A DNA stretch of 64,000 bases, from contig NZ_BBXC01000013.1 of assembly GCF_001570525.1 (NCBI RefSeq), positions 186,001 through 250,000 of the forward strand, in the 5' to 3' direction. Within the stretch, counting starts at the first letter, position 1. Each line of letters begins with the position of its first letter. Under the pieces are notes generated by a model. The model saw nothing but the letters and a program-made list of their open reading frames with translations. It had not been told where the DNA came from and searched no databases. The position numbers were made by a program, and so were the translations under genes. Shown in pieces: positions 19,399 through 28,045 of the stretch. Source of the stretch: Herbidospora sakaeratensis. Its GTDB lineage: Bacteria; Actinomycetota; Actinomycetes; Streptosporangiales; Streptosporangiaceae.

Positions 19399-20269
19399 AC
19401 GTGGACCCGTTCATCGAGGCGGAGAAGCGCGGCGGACGCAACGTCAAGCGGACGTGTGAGCTGCTGAAGGTCTCCCGCACCGCCTTCTACGCACGCCGCA
19501 TCGCCGTTCCGGGCCCCCGCGCTGTCCGTGATCAGGAGTTGAGCGGTCGCATCGGCGTCGTCCACCGCGATTCGCGGGGCACCTATGGAGCGCCACGCAT
19601 CCACGTGGCCCTGCGGCGGGAGGGAGAGCCGTGCGGCCGGCGCCGGGTGGCCCGGCTGATGCGCGTGCTGGGATTACAGGGCAGGCACCGGCACCGCCGG
19701 CAGATCACCACGATCCCCGCCCCGGATGCGGGCGGGTGGCCCGACCTGATCGGGCGGGACTTCCATCCCGACGCGGGAGGGATCGACACCCGCCGGTGTG
19801 GCGACATCACGTATGTTGCCACCGATGAGGGCTGGTTGTACCTGGCCACGGTCATCGACATCGCCTCCCGGCGGGTGGTCGGCTGGGCCACCGCCGACCA
19901 TCTGCGCACCGAACTCGTCGCCGACGCCCTGCAGCAGGCGTGGCACACCCGCCGTCCCGCGACGCCGGTGATCTTCCACTCCGACCGCGGCTGCCAGTAC
20001 ACCAGCGCCGCCTACGCTCAGCTGGCACAACGGCTTGATGTCTGGCTGTCGGTCGGCCGGACGGGCCAATGCTGGGACAACGCCCTGGCCGAGTCGTTCT
20101 TCGCCACGATCAAGGGCGAACTCCTGGACGAACGCCGATGGCCCACCCGAGCAGCCGCCCCCACAGCGCGATCTTCGAGTTCATCGAGAGCTGGTACAAC
20201 CTGCGTCGCCTGCACAGCAGGCTCGGCTACGTTAGCCCCGCCGCTTACGAGGAAACTCTCGCGGCCTGA
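19395..20269 (+). pseudogene. IS3-family transposase OrfB, frameshifted near 3' end
   Basis: OrfB starts at the GTG overlapping the orfA stop and contains the HTH_21 and rve integrase domains. The DDE residues are visible in RRCGDITYVATDEGWLY, IFHSDRGCQYTS and DNALAESFFATIKGEL. Near 20160, two extra bases in a run of C residues shift the frame. The correct ending (HSAIFEFIESWYNLRRLHSR, then LGYVSPAAYEETLAA) is found in another frame, stopping at 20269. All three catalytic residues lie before the shift, but the conserved C-terminal helix is replaced by unrelated sequence, so activity is doubtful. Confidence 0.87.
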
Positions 20270-20377
20270 CCACCACAACGACGGTGTCCGTCAAAGCGGA
20301 ACAAGCTCATCACGTTCCCGGTTGTGCTGTGCGCGAAGAGGTCGGGACCTCGGCTCGGTGGCTGTTTATGGTGAGGC

Positions 20378-20716
20378 ATGGCCTCCTCTGTTACGCCGCT
20401 GCGGCGACTGAGCGATCGAAGCGAGCCGGAGCCCGCGCGGGAGCCGCTGTGGCGCGAGGCGCTCGGTGAGTGCCTGCGGGAGATCCGCCACGAGCGTGGG
20501 GAGAAGCTGGCCGATACCGCGCGCCGTGCCGGGGTATCGCCGCAGTACCTCTCCGAGATGGAGCGGGGCGTCAAGGAGCCGTCGAGCGAGATGATCGCCG
20601 CGGTCGCCGGGGCGCTGGAGGTCACGTTGGTCGATCTGACCTTCGCGGTGACCGAGAACCTGCGGGCGGCGCAGGGTGGTGGCGCGTCGGCGGGGGTCAC
20701 GCTGCTGGCCGCCTAA
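20378..20716 (+). CDS. XRE-family regulator, PopR/ClgR-like
   Basis: This 112-residue protein has a cro/C1-type helix-turn-helix: LREIRHERGEKLADTARRAG, then VSPQYLSEMERGVKEPSSEM. The pattern is very close to PopR and ClgR, which activate clpP genes in Streptomyces and related actinomycetes. It ends in two alanines (VTLLAA). Streptomyces PopR is degraded by ClpP through a C-terminal pair of alanines, forming a feedback loop. Its position, convergent with two clpP-type genes 30 bases away, supports the same role. A family resemblance to other small XRE proteins remains possible. Confidence 0.87.
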   Translation: MASSVTPLRRLSDRSEPEPAREPLWREALGECLREIRHERGEKLADTARRAGVSPQYLSEMERGVKEPSSEMIAAVAGALEVTLVDLTFAVTENLRAAQGGGASAGVTLLAA

Positions 20717-20745
20717 CGCGGCCCCGGCCCCGGCGTTCGCTGCGA

Positions 20746-21342
20746 TCAGTTACGTGCGTTCTCCTCGATGATCTGGTCGAGGAGCCCGTATTCCATCGCC
20801 GCCGTCGCGGTGAACACGCGGTCGCGGTCGGTGTCGGCGCGCAGGGTCTCGACGGTCTGGCCGGTGTGACGCGACAGGATGCGCTCGATGTCGGCCCGGA
20901 CTCGCACGACCTCGTCGGCCTGCAGGATGAGGTCGGGGATCGCGCCGCGTCCCTGGGCGGCCGGCTGGTGCAGGACCACCCGTGCGTGGGGGAGGGCGGC
21001 CCGTTTGCCTTCGGCGCCGGCCGCCAGGAGCACCGCGCCCACCGCGATGGCCTGGCCGATGCAGGTGGTGGCGACCTTCGGGCGGATGTAGCGCATCGTG
21101 TCGTAGATGGCGAGCATGGCGCTCGGGTCGCCGCCTTCGCAGTTGATGTAGAACTGGATTTCGGCGTCGGGATTGTCGGACTCCAGGAAAATCAGCTGCG
21201 CGATGAGCGCGTTCGCGACGCCCGCGTCGATCGCGGTGCCGAGATAGACGATTCGTTCGGTGAGCAGATGTGAATAGACGTCGAGAATACGTTCGCCGCG
21301 TGAATTGCGGGCGATGACGTTGGGGATCGTGTAAGTGCTCAT
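20746..21342 (-). CDS. ClpP-like subunit lacking the catalytic serine
   Basis: This 198-residue protein has the complete ClpP fold, but the serine of the family motif GQAASM is replaced: it reads GQAIAVGAVL with alanine at ~100. The codon is GCG, and the surrounding reading frame is clean. The histidine (RVVLHQP, ~125) and aspartate (TDRDRVF, ~174) are kept. It should therefore be an inactive ClpR-type subunit that assembles with an active partner and modulates ring composition or chaperone docking. It is the second gene of the pair, and its ATG overlaps the stop of the active clpP, implying co-translation. Direct proteolysis by this subunit alone is not expected. Confidence 0.93.
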   Translation of the reverse strand: MSTYTIPNVIARNSRGERILDVYSHLLTERIVYLGTAIDAGVANALIAQLIFLESDNPDAEIQFYINCEGGDPSAMLAIYDTMRYIRPKVATTCIGQAIAVGAVLLAAGAEGKRAALPHARVVLHQPAAQGRGAIPDLILQADEVVRVRADIERILSRHTGQTVETLRADTDRDRVFTATAAMEYGLLDQIIEENARN

Positions 21343-21965
21343 CGGGCCGCTCCTTCGGTGACGCCGAAACCGAGCCGATGGGTGGCGAGTGGCGCGATCT
21401 CGCCGAAATCGCTGACGATCGAATCGATGAAGCCGTAGTCGAGCGCTTCCTGTGCGGTGTACCAGCGGTCGTGCAGGGAGTCGTCGAAGATGCGCTCCAC
21501 GGGCTGGCCGGTGTCTTCGGCGATGAGGCCGAGCACCGTGTCGCGGGTGTGCCGCAGGTCGCTGGCCTGCAGTTCGATGTCGACGGCGGTGCCGCCGATT
21601 CCGGCCGAGCCTTGGTGCATCAGCACCCGGGCGTGGGGCAGCGCGCGGCGTTTGCCCCGGGCGCCCGAGGAGAGCAGGAACTGGCCGGCGCTGTAGGCGA
21701 TGCCGAGCACCAGCGTCGACACGTCACACGGAATCAGCCGCATGACGTCACGGATCGCCAGCATCGACGGCACGGAACCACCCGGGGAATGGATCCACAA
21801 TGCGATGTCGGCCGAGGGATCCTGGGTCGCGAGGGTTATCAATTGCGTGGTGAGAAGAGTGCCGTTGTCGTCGTCGAGAGGGCCGTCGAGAACGAGCGTT
21901 CGCTGCTCGTAAAGCCGACGCCGCACATGCACGTCGAACAAAGGGGATTTCGATTCATCGCTCAT
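21339..21965 (-). CDS. clpP: ATP-dependent Clp protease proteolytic subunit
   Basis: This 208-residue ClpP has an intact triad: serine in LGIAYSAGQFLL (Ser ~92), histidine in ARVLMHQG (~117) and aspartate in LHDRWYTAQEA (~166). The glycine-rich handle HSPGGSVPSM near residues 59-68 is typical. It forms tetradecameric chambers that degrade proteins fed by ClpX or ClpC. The start at 21965 removes an upstream arginine-rich extension. The motif around the serine (GIAYSAG instead of GQAASMG) places it outside the housekeeping ClpP1/ClpP2 type and nearer the inducible clpP3/clpP4 pair of streptomycetes. That assignment is inferred and also rests on the neighbouring PopR-like regulator. Confidence 0.93.
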   Translation of the reverse strand: MSDESKSPLFDVHVRRRLYEQRTLVLDGPLDDDNGTLLTTQLITLATQDPSADIALWIHSPGGSVPSMLAIRDVMRLIPCDVSTLVLGIAYSAGQFLLSSGARGKRRALPHARVLMHQGSAGIGGTAVDIELQASDLRHTRDTVLGLIAEDTGQPVERIFDDSLHDRWYTAQEALDYGFIDSIVSDFGEIAPLATHRLGFGVTEGAAR

Positions 21966-22498
21966 GCGTCCATCATGTGAGGCCGCCCGCCGCGATATCG
22001 ACCCGATCCGCCTGCGGCGGATCCGCTCAGAGCAGCGTGGCCTGATCGTTGATGACCTGCGGTGCGCGGACGCGGCAGGCACCGAGCCTGCGCCGGTGTA
22101 CCGGTATTCCGCCCCGATACCCCGCCGTCATCGTCGCGCAGCTGCACGGCACGGTGGCGGGCACCGTGTGCCAACGCGATCATCGGAACTCGGAACAGGC
22201 GCAGGTCAGGAGACGCCCGAGCCGCCTGCGACGCAACCGCGACGACCTATCGAATGAAGCGGACCGCTCGAATGAAGCGGACCGCGCCCACCGCCGCTAT
22301 CCGAGTAACGCCCATGAGGGCGATGAGGGCCGCACGCACAGCCGCTATCCGGGTGGTGGCCACCAACGCCCATGAGGGCGAAGAAGCCTGAGCCTCGATG
22401 ATGATGAGCGGCCGAGTGAGTTCGCCGGTGGGCTTGGGAAAACATGGTGTCGGGTGGCGGCTGACGCATGGTCTGCCGCCAGGGACAGAGGCGGTCTG
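21966..22498. other. Intergenic region with short direct repeats
   Basis: No gene is supported in about 530 bases. The part near 22255-22380 holds two imperfect short duplications: GAATGAAGCGGACCGC appears twice in tandem, and CGCTATCCG with a downstream CCCATGAGGGCGA block appears twice. The promoter of the clpP pair should lie at the left end of this interval and that of the methyltransferase at the right end. I could not recognise a definite PopR/ClgR binding site. Confidence 0.5.
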
Positions 22499-23236
22499 AT
22501 GTCCAGCGGACACTTGTACGACACCATCGGAACCACCTACACCCTGACACGGCGCACCGACCCGCGTATCGCCCGGCAGATCTGGGCCGCACTCGGCGAG
22601 GCGCGGACCGTGCTGAACGTCGGGGCCGGCACTGGTTCCTACGAGCCTCCGGCCCTTGAAGTGACGGCGGTGGAGCCGTCGGCGGTCATGCGGGCCCAGC
22701 GCCCAGCCGGTGCGGCGCCGTGCGTCGAGGGAAGCGCGGAGGATCTCCCGTTCGAGGACCGATCGTTCGACGCCGCGATGGCGTTCGCCACAATCGATCA
22801 CTGGGGGGATCCGATCGCGGGTCTGCGGGAGATGCGGCGGGTCGCCCGCCGGGTGGTCGTGTTCACCTGCGACGCCCGAGCCGCCGACCTGTTCTGGCTG
22901 AATCGCGACTACCTGCCGGAGTTCGCCGGCCTGTGGGCAGACCGGCCTTCGCTGAGTGAGCTGGCCGGAGCGATCGGAGCCCGGATCGAACCGGTGCTCG
23001 TCCCGTGGGACTGCGCCGACGGTTTCTACCACGCCTTCTGGCGACGCCCCGAGGCATACCTGGACGCGCAGGTCCGCGGCGGCATGTCGATCTGGGCCAG
23101 GGTCGGCCCGGAGGCCGAGCGCCGTGTGGTCGACACCCTCCGCGACGACCTCGCCTCCGGCCGATGGGCCGACCGCAACCGCGACCTCTCCGGTCTCGAC
23201 GCCGCCGAGCTCGGCCTGCGCCTGCTCATCGCCTAG
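22499..23236 (+). CDS. SAM-dependent methyltransferase, class I
   Basis: This 245-residue protein shows the class I methyltransferase motif I (VLNVGAGTGSYE), the acidic end of strand 2 (VTAVEPSAVM) and a Methyltransf_11-type motif (EDLPFEDRSFDAAMAFATID). A GAGGCGG stretch lies shortly before the ATG at 22499. The acceptor is unknown; the family includes ubiquinone/menaquinone and secondary-metabolite methylases. It converges with the sensor kinase gene with one base between stop codons. Confidence 0.88.
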   Translation: MSSGHLYDTIGTTYTLTRRTDPRIARQIWAALGEARTVLNVGAGTGSYEPPALEVTAVEPSAVMRAQRPAGAAPCVEGSAEDLPFEDRSFDAAMAFATIDHWGDPIAGLREMRRVARRVVVFTCDARAADLFWLNRDYLPEFAGLWADRPSLSELAGAIGARIEPVLVPWDCADGFYHAFWRRPEAYLDAQVRGGMSIWARVGPEAERRVVDTLRDDLASGRWADRNRDLSGLDAAELGLRLLIA

Positions 23237-23237
23237 A

Positions 23238-24743
23238 TCACCAGCGGCTCTGCTGCCGGGCTTGACTGGCCACGCCTTTGGAGATCTGCCCCCGGTCGTT
23301 CATGATGACCGCCCTCCGCAGCCAGTCGGGCCAGGGATGCCGGTTCGGTCCGTCCGCCGGCGTCGGCACGGTCTGCAGGGACGTCTCGCGGGCCCCGGGG
23401 CACTGGGGGAGACGGAGCACGAACCGTGCGCCCCGTTCGCTGTCCTCGATGGTCAGCGTGCCTCCGTGGGCGTGGGCGATCTCCCTGGCGATGGCCAGGC
23501 CGAGGCCCGTGCCTCCCGAGTCGCGGTCGCGGGCCGCGTCCAGGCGGGTGAAGCGTTCGAAGACCCGTTCGCGGTCGGCGGTGGCGACGCCGTCTCCGTC
23601 GTCCAGGACCTCGAGGACGGCGGTGCCGTCCTCGGCGCGGACGGTGACGGTGATCCGGGAGGTGGCGTGGCGTTCGGCGTTGTCGAGGAGGTTCACCAGC
23701 ACCCGGGAGATGCGCAGGCGGTCGCAGTCGACGCACACGCCGTCCTCCAGGCGGCGGACGATCGTCGCGCCGTGGGTGCGCTGGTCGAGTTCGGCGGCGG
23801 CGAGCACGCCCAGGTCGGTGGGTTCGCCGTTGAGGGGGGCGCCGGCGTCGAGGCGGGCCAGGGCCAGCAGGTCGGTCACGATCGCCTGGAGCCGGTCGAC
23901 GCCCGCCATGACCTTCGTGGCGACCTGTGACCAGTCGGCGTCCTTGGGGTAGGCGAGGGCTTCGTCCAGGTGGAGGCGCATGGCGGTGATCGGGCTGCGC
24001 AGGTCGTGGGAGGCGTCGGAGGTGAAGCGCCGCAGGCGTTCGTAGGCGGCCTCCAGCCGGTCGAGGGTGTCGTTCACCGTCTCGGCCAGGACGGTCACCT
24101 CTTCGTAGGTCTTGTAGGCGTCGGGCACGGGGACGCGGCGTTCGAGGTGGGTCGCGGTGATGTCGGCCAGTTGCCGCTGGATCGCGGAGACCGGTTCCAC
24201 GGCCTTGGAGATGTCGCGGAACACCCAGGCGGTGACCGCCGCCGTCATCAGCAGGGACGTGCCGATCGCCAGCAACACCGCGGTGGTGTTGCCGTACCAG
24301 GGGACCGTGGGGGTCGCCACGTAGATGGACCAGATGCCGTCGGGCTGGTCGACGTTGATCGACGTGACGGTGCTGCAGCCGGCCAAGCCCGCCGGGGGAC
24401 ACAAGATCCTGGTGCCGCTCAGTTTGCCGTTCATGGGGTGGAAGGTCGCCATCGGGGGCGCGCCGATCAACTGACTGCTGGCCGCGGCCACTTTGTCCAG
24501 GGGATCCAGCACCTGGATCACCTCGTCGTGCTCATGCGGCAGGACGGGAGGCAGGCGCTCCTGCTGGATCAGGGGTTCGACGTCGCCCCAGGCGGACAGG
24601 CCCCGTTGCAGAGCGTTGTCACTTTCCTTGCCGCCTACGTACATCAAGAAGAGCAAACTCAGCCCCAGGCACATGAACGTCATGAGTACGCCTGTGGCTA
24701 CGGTCCTTCGTGCGCGGTACGACGACCGTTTCCATCTTCCCAT
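23238..24743 (-). CDS. Membrane sensor histidine kinase (orphan)
   Basis: This 501-residue kinase has two transmembrane helices (about 14-34 and 155-180) around an extracellular sensor of ~120 residues that contains two cysteines. HAMP, a HisKA H-box (FTSDASHDLRSPITAMRLHL), an N-box (LVNLLDNAERHA), and G-boxes (DDGDGVATADR, GGTGLGLAIAREIAH) follow. An unusual ~55-residue basic tail with tryptophans follows the ATPase domain. A strong GGAGGGGAGG precedes the ATG. No response regulator gene is adjacent, so the partner is elsewhere or was lost in rearrangement. The sensed signal is unknown. Confidence 0.92.
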   Translation of the reverse strand: MGRWKRSSYRARRTVATGVLMTFMCLGLSLLFLMYVGGKESDNALQRGLSAWGDVEPLIQQERLPPVLPHEHDEVIQVLDPLDKVAAASSQLIGAPPMATFHPMNGKLSGTRILCPPAGLAGCSTVTSINVDQPDGIWSIYVATPTVPWYGNTTAVLLAIGTSLLMTAAVTAWVFRDISKAVEPVSAIQRQLADITATHLERRVPVPDAYKTYEEVTVLAETVNDTLDRLEAAYERLRRFTSDASHDLRSPITAMRLHLDEALAYPKDADWSQVATKVMAGVDRLQAIVTDLLALARLDAGAPLNGEPTDLGVLAAAELDQRTHGATIVRRLEDGVCVDCDRLRISRVLVNLLDNAERHATSRITVTVRAEDGTAVLEVLDDGDGVATADRERVFERFTRLDAARDRDSGGTGLGLAIAREIAHAHGGTLTIEDSERGARFVLRLPQCPGARETSLQTVPTPADGPNRHPWPDWLRRAVIMNDRGQISKGVASQARQQSRW

Positions 24744-24834
24744 CGATCCTCCCCTCCCTCCACAGGTCAAGGAACCCCGTTGACCAGCCAAAACTTCCCG
24801 ATGGCAGGTAAAGCTCGCGCGGAGGGGGAATCGT

Positions 24835-25416
24835 TTACCGAGCCGGCACTCGCTGGACGACGATGTATTCCGCCACCAGGACGTTGCCCAGGATGGACGC
24901 CCACACGGCCGAGGTGTAGATCGCCTCGAACCCGAGCGAAGGCGACAGCTGCAGTCCGAGCAGCAGATAAACGCGCAGGGTGACCGCCGCGAACGTCAGC
25001 GCGTAGTTGCGGATCATCCAGATCCGGTGCAGCCGCGCCTCACCCCGGCGGATGCACCGGTAGGCCATCGCGACGGTGTACAACCACGCCGCCACCAGGA
25101 TGAAGAACGCGACCTGAACCGCGAAGCCGCTGATCGTGATCGCGGCGTTGACGGCGGCCGCGATCGACGCGATCACGACCGAGATCATGTACACCCGGCC
25201 GACGACACGGTGCAGTTTGGGCCGGCGGGCGCGGAGGCGGCCGACGAACTGCAGCGGCCCGAGCGCCAGGGCCAGGCCGCCGGGGAGGGCGTGCACCGCC
25301 AGTGACAGGTAGTGCAGCGCCACGTCCGGGTTGAGCGGCAGCGGGGCATCGGCGGCGTCCCCGCTCAAGTAGGGCGGCACCGACGCGACGGCGAAGCCGA
25401 CGGCGGACAGTGCCAT
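24835..25416 (-). CDS. DUF2306 membrane protein
   Basis: This 193-residue integral membrane protein has about four to six transmembrane helices and the DUF2306 hallmarks: KLHRVVGRVYMISVVIAS with a conserved histidine, and RLHRIWMIRNYALTF. The ATG at 25416 shares its A with the TGA of the upstream SRPBCC gene (TGATG), implying translational coupling. The biochemical role of DUF2306 is unknown. In actinomycetes such genes often lie beside small ligand-binding or regulatory genes. It may still be expressed even though its partner is frameshifted. Confidence 0.85.
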   Translation of the reverse strand: MALSAVGFAVASVPPYLSGDAADAPLPLNPDVALHYLSLAVHALPGGLALALGPLQFVGRLRARRPKLHRVVGRVYMISVVIASIAAAVNAAITISGFAVQVAFFILVAAWLYTVAMAYRCIRRGEARLHRIWMIRNYALTFAAVTLRVYLLLGLQLSPSLGFEAIYTSAVWASILGNVLVAEYIVVQRVPAR

Positions 25417-25828
25417 CAGGCCCCATGCCGCCCACCGCTTCCGGTGTACGCGGCCAGGCCGTCGGCCATGCGTTGCATGAAGCGAGTCAGGTACCACGTC
25501 CAGAAACCACCCAAGAAAGGGATCTTCGGCACGAAGACCGCAGACCATGTGATGTGCGTGCCCCCGCCGGATGCTGGGGCGAGATCGACGGTCCCCCGGT
25601 ACGAGCGGAAGGGGCCGCCGAGGTTGTCGTAGACGAACCGCCGGTCGTCGATCAGCTCGACGATCCGCTCGCGGGAGACGCTCCGGCCGGTGCGGAGGAT
25701 CCTGGTGTCGCCGGCATCCTGCCGGTCGTCGGTGACCAGCGGGGCCAGGTGGCCGCGTGGACCAGCGCCGCGAAGACGGCGTCGGGAGGGGCCTGGGAAC
25801 GTGCGGTGACGCCATAGGAATAGGGCAT
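25416..25828 (-). pseudogene. SRPBCC-family protein with a frameshift
   Basis: The N-terminus from 25828 reads MPYSYGVTARSQAPPDAVFA then ALVHAATWPRWSP, an SRPBCC (START-like, polyketide cyclase/dehydrase) opening. The rest lies in another frame: LVTDDRQDAGDTRILRTGRS, then RFMQRMADGLAAY, ending at 25416. The break falls at GCTGGTCACC. Duplicating that 10-bp word would restore one continuous protein of about 140 residues, so one copy of a 10-bp direct repeat seems to have been lost. SRPBCC proteins bind hydrophobic ligands in a cavity. It overlaps the DUF2306 start. Confidence 0.78.
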
Positions 25829-25887
25829 GCGCCCCAACGTAGGAGCTGCCGATCTGGCCGGACATGCGGCCGATTGCGGTTGATCGA

Positions 25888-26766
25888 TCAGTTCTTGCGG
25901 TACGCGGACGGGCGTACCCCCATCTGGCGCAGGAAGGCCGACGACAACGCGCCCGGGGAGGCGAATCCGCAGCGTGGGGCGATCTGTTCGAGGCTGAGCG
26001 GGGTGGTGGTCAGCAACCTGCGGGCCTGCTCGATCCGCAATCGGGTGAGGTGGCGGTGTGGCGTCTCGCCGGTCGCCTCCCGGAAGACCCGGACGAAGTG
26101 GTACACGCTCAAGTGCACCTCGGCGGCGATCACGGCCAGCGTCAAGGGGCCTGCGAGACGATCACGCATGATGGCGATGGCCGCTCTGACGGCGGCGTGC
26201 TCGGGTCCGGGCAGCCGCGCATGTCCGCCCAGAGTCAGCACATGGGTCGCGAGGAACGCCGCGGCCGACTCCGCGTACAGATCACCGGCGCCCCCGCTGC
26301 ACGGCAGCGCCCGGAGCAGCTGCTCGACGACCGGATCGCCCGTCCCGACGGCGGCGGCCAGCCCCTCGAAGTCGGGCTCCCGCCCGCCCAGCGCCCCCGC
26401 GGCCTCGCGGACCGCCGCCGAGGGGACGTGCACCTGGACGGTCCGCAACCGCGACGTCGACCGGTAGTCGAACGAGGTCGCGCGCCCGGGCACCATGAGC
26501 TCCAGGTGCCCCGGGACCCACCGCCGCTCGACGGGCCGGCCGCCCGCGTGCAGCCGGACGTCCGCGTTCCCCGCCACGCACAACACGAGGTGCAGATCGC
26601 ACACCGCGGGCATGGGGAGCTGCTCCGCCTGGGACGCGTGATCGAAGCTCTGCACCAGCAGCGACCGCCAACCGGCGCCGTCCCAGCTGTTGTACGTGTG
26701 CCGCACATAGGCCGCCGTGTCGAACTCGGCATACGACGAGGTGTCGAAGTCAGGCGAATCGAACAC
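25888..26766 (-). CDS. AraC-family transcriptional regulator
   Basis: This 292-residue protein has an N-terminal cupin-like effector domain and a C-terminal pair of helix-turn-helices typical of AraC/XylS: LTLAVIAAEVHLSVYHFVRV, then FREATGETPHRHLTRLRIEQ, then IAPRCGFASPGALSSAFLRQ. The terminal pattern GVRPSAYRK is standard. It is divergent from the SRPBCC start region only at a distance and is divergent from the P450 gene at 26852, with 85 bases between starts. Control of that P450 is therefore the simplest inference. Confidence 0.92.
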   Translation of the reverse strand: MFDSPDFDTSSYAEFDTAAYVRHTYNSWDGAGWRSLLVQSFDHASQAEQLPMPAVCDLHLVLCVAGNADVRLHAGGRPVERRWVPGHLELMVPGRATSFDYRSTSRLRTVQVHVPSAAVREAAGALGGREPDFEGLAAAVGTGDPVVEQLLRALPCSGGAGDLYAESAAAFLATHVLTLGGHARLPGPEHAAVRAAIAIMRDRLAGPLTLAVIAAEVHLSVYHFVRVFREATGETPHRHLTRLRIEQARRLLTTTPLSLEQIAPRCGFASPGALSSAFLRQMGVRPSAYRKN

Positions 26767-26851
26767 ATGGCGAGCCTAACCGGCGGCCCGCCGGCTTCTG
26801 GAAGGGGTTGCTCGATGCGCTCACGGTGTTACGTTCCGTCGGGAGGTAGTG

Positions 26852-28045
26852 ATGACCGCAGAGATCCGCCCAGGGCCGCTGGGCACGCCGTCCCCCGACT
26901 ACGCCCGCCGCCGCGAGCACGACCCGATGGGTGTCGCTCCGATGCCGAGCGGCGACCATGTGCCCGTGGCCGTGCGATATGAGGACGTCCGCCTCCTGCT
27001 GGCCTCGCCCGCGTCCAGCCGGAACCTGCGGCTGCCGGGGCTGCCCAGGTTCGTCGCCGGCATCGGCATCGACGACGACCCCGACTCCCTGGTCAACCAG
27101 GACCCGCCTGAGCACACCCGCTACCGGCGCATCATGCAGGGCGCCTTCACGCCCCGCCAGGTCGAACGGTGGCGGCCGAGGATCGCCGACATCGCCGGCC
27201 GGCTCCTCGACGAGATGGACGACGAGTTCGACCTGGTGAACGCGTTCGCGGTGCAGATCCCGTGCCGGGTGATCTGCGAACTGCTCGGCGTGCCGGGGGA
27301 GAGGTACGACCAGTTCCTCGCCTGGACCGACATGTTCCTCACCACCTCCACGGCCGACGAGATGGTGCGCTACCGCGGCTACACCGAGTTCATGGCGTAC
27401 TGCGCCGAATTGGTCGCCGCGCACCGCGCCGACCCCGGCCACGACCTGATCGACCTGCTGGTGGCCGCCCGCGACGAAGGCGACCGGCTGACCGAGGGCG
27501 AGCTGGTCAACACGGTCTTCTCCCTCATCACCGCCGGGCACGAGACGACCGCCTCGATGATCGCCAAGGGCGTGTTGCGGCTGCTGCTGCACCCGGCGGC
27601 CTGGGCCGAGCTGGCCGCCGATCCGGACCTGACACCGGCCGCGGTCGAGGAGATCCTGCGGTACGACGGCCCTCCGGCCAGCGCGTTCATGCGCCGGATC
27701 ACGCGGGACCTCGATCTGCCGAGCGGGTGCCCGGTCACGGCGGGCACGGTGGTCCTGCCCGACCTGCTGGCGGCCAACCACGACCCCGACGCGTTCCCCG
27801 ATCCCGCGACGTTCGACATCCACCGATTCGCCGGGCACACCCCCAACCCCCACGTCGCCTTCGGCTACGGCCCCCACCGCTGCCTGGCCGCCGCCTTGGC
27901 CCGGGTCGAGCTGACCGAGGCGATCAGGGCGCTGGTGACGCGGCTGCCCGGTCTGCGGCTGGCCGCGCCTGCGGAGGAGATCTCCTGGACGAACGGGCTG
28001 GTGCACCGTCCGGGCCGCCTGATGGTCACCAGCGCTACCAGGTGA
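26852..28045 (+). CDS. Cytochrome P450
   Basis: This 397-residue P450 has a canonical I-helix AGHETT (about 228-233), ExxR in EEILRYDGPP, and the heme loop FGYGPHRCLAAALAR with cysteine at about 344. The residue two after the cysteine is alanine where most P450s have glycine. GGGAGG precedes the ATG at 26852 by a few bases; a GTG one codon earlier is also in frame. It converges on the next P450 with an 11-base overlap of coding ends. It resembles CYP105/CYP107-type bacterial hydroxylases in overall pattern, but I do not assign a subfamily or substrate. Confidence 0.94.
   Translation: MTAEIRPGPLGTPSPDYARRREHDPMGVAPMPSGDHVPVAVRYEDVRLLLASPASSRNLRLPGLPRFVAGIGIDDDPDSLVNQDPPEHTRYRRIMQGAFTPRQVERWRPRIADIAGRLLDEMDDEFDLVNAFAVQIPCRVICELLGVPGERYDQFLAWTDMFLTTSTADEMVRYRGYTEFMAYCAELVAAHRADPGHDLIDLLVAARDEGDRLTEGELVNTVFSLITAGHETTASMIAKGVLRLLLHPAAWAELAADPDLTPAAVEEILRYDGPPASAFMRRITRDLDLPSGCPVTAGTVVLPDLLAANHDPDAFPDPATFDIHRFAGHTPNPHVAFGYGPHRCLAAALARVELTEAIRALVTRLPGLRLAAPAEEISWTNGLVHRPGRLMVTSATR

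Larger units (their letters stand above)
19046..20293 (+). mobile_element. IS3-family insertion sequence
   Basis: The element is about 1,248 bp. Its ends are imperfect inverted repeats beginning TGACGGACA: TGACGGACATC at 19046-19056 and its complement GGTGTCCGTCA at 20283-20293. It carries the standard two overlapping frames, orfA (helix-turn-helix) and orfB (DDE integrase domain). The bases flanking each end do not match, so no 3-4 bp target duplication survives. That suggests an old insertion or a later rearrangement. OrfB is frameshifted, so the copy is probably not self-mobile. Confidence 0.85.

Noticed and set aside
22255-22380. Short duplicated words as a CRISPR array
   Set aside because: Units are unequal, spacers absent and only two copies are present.
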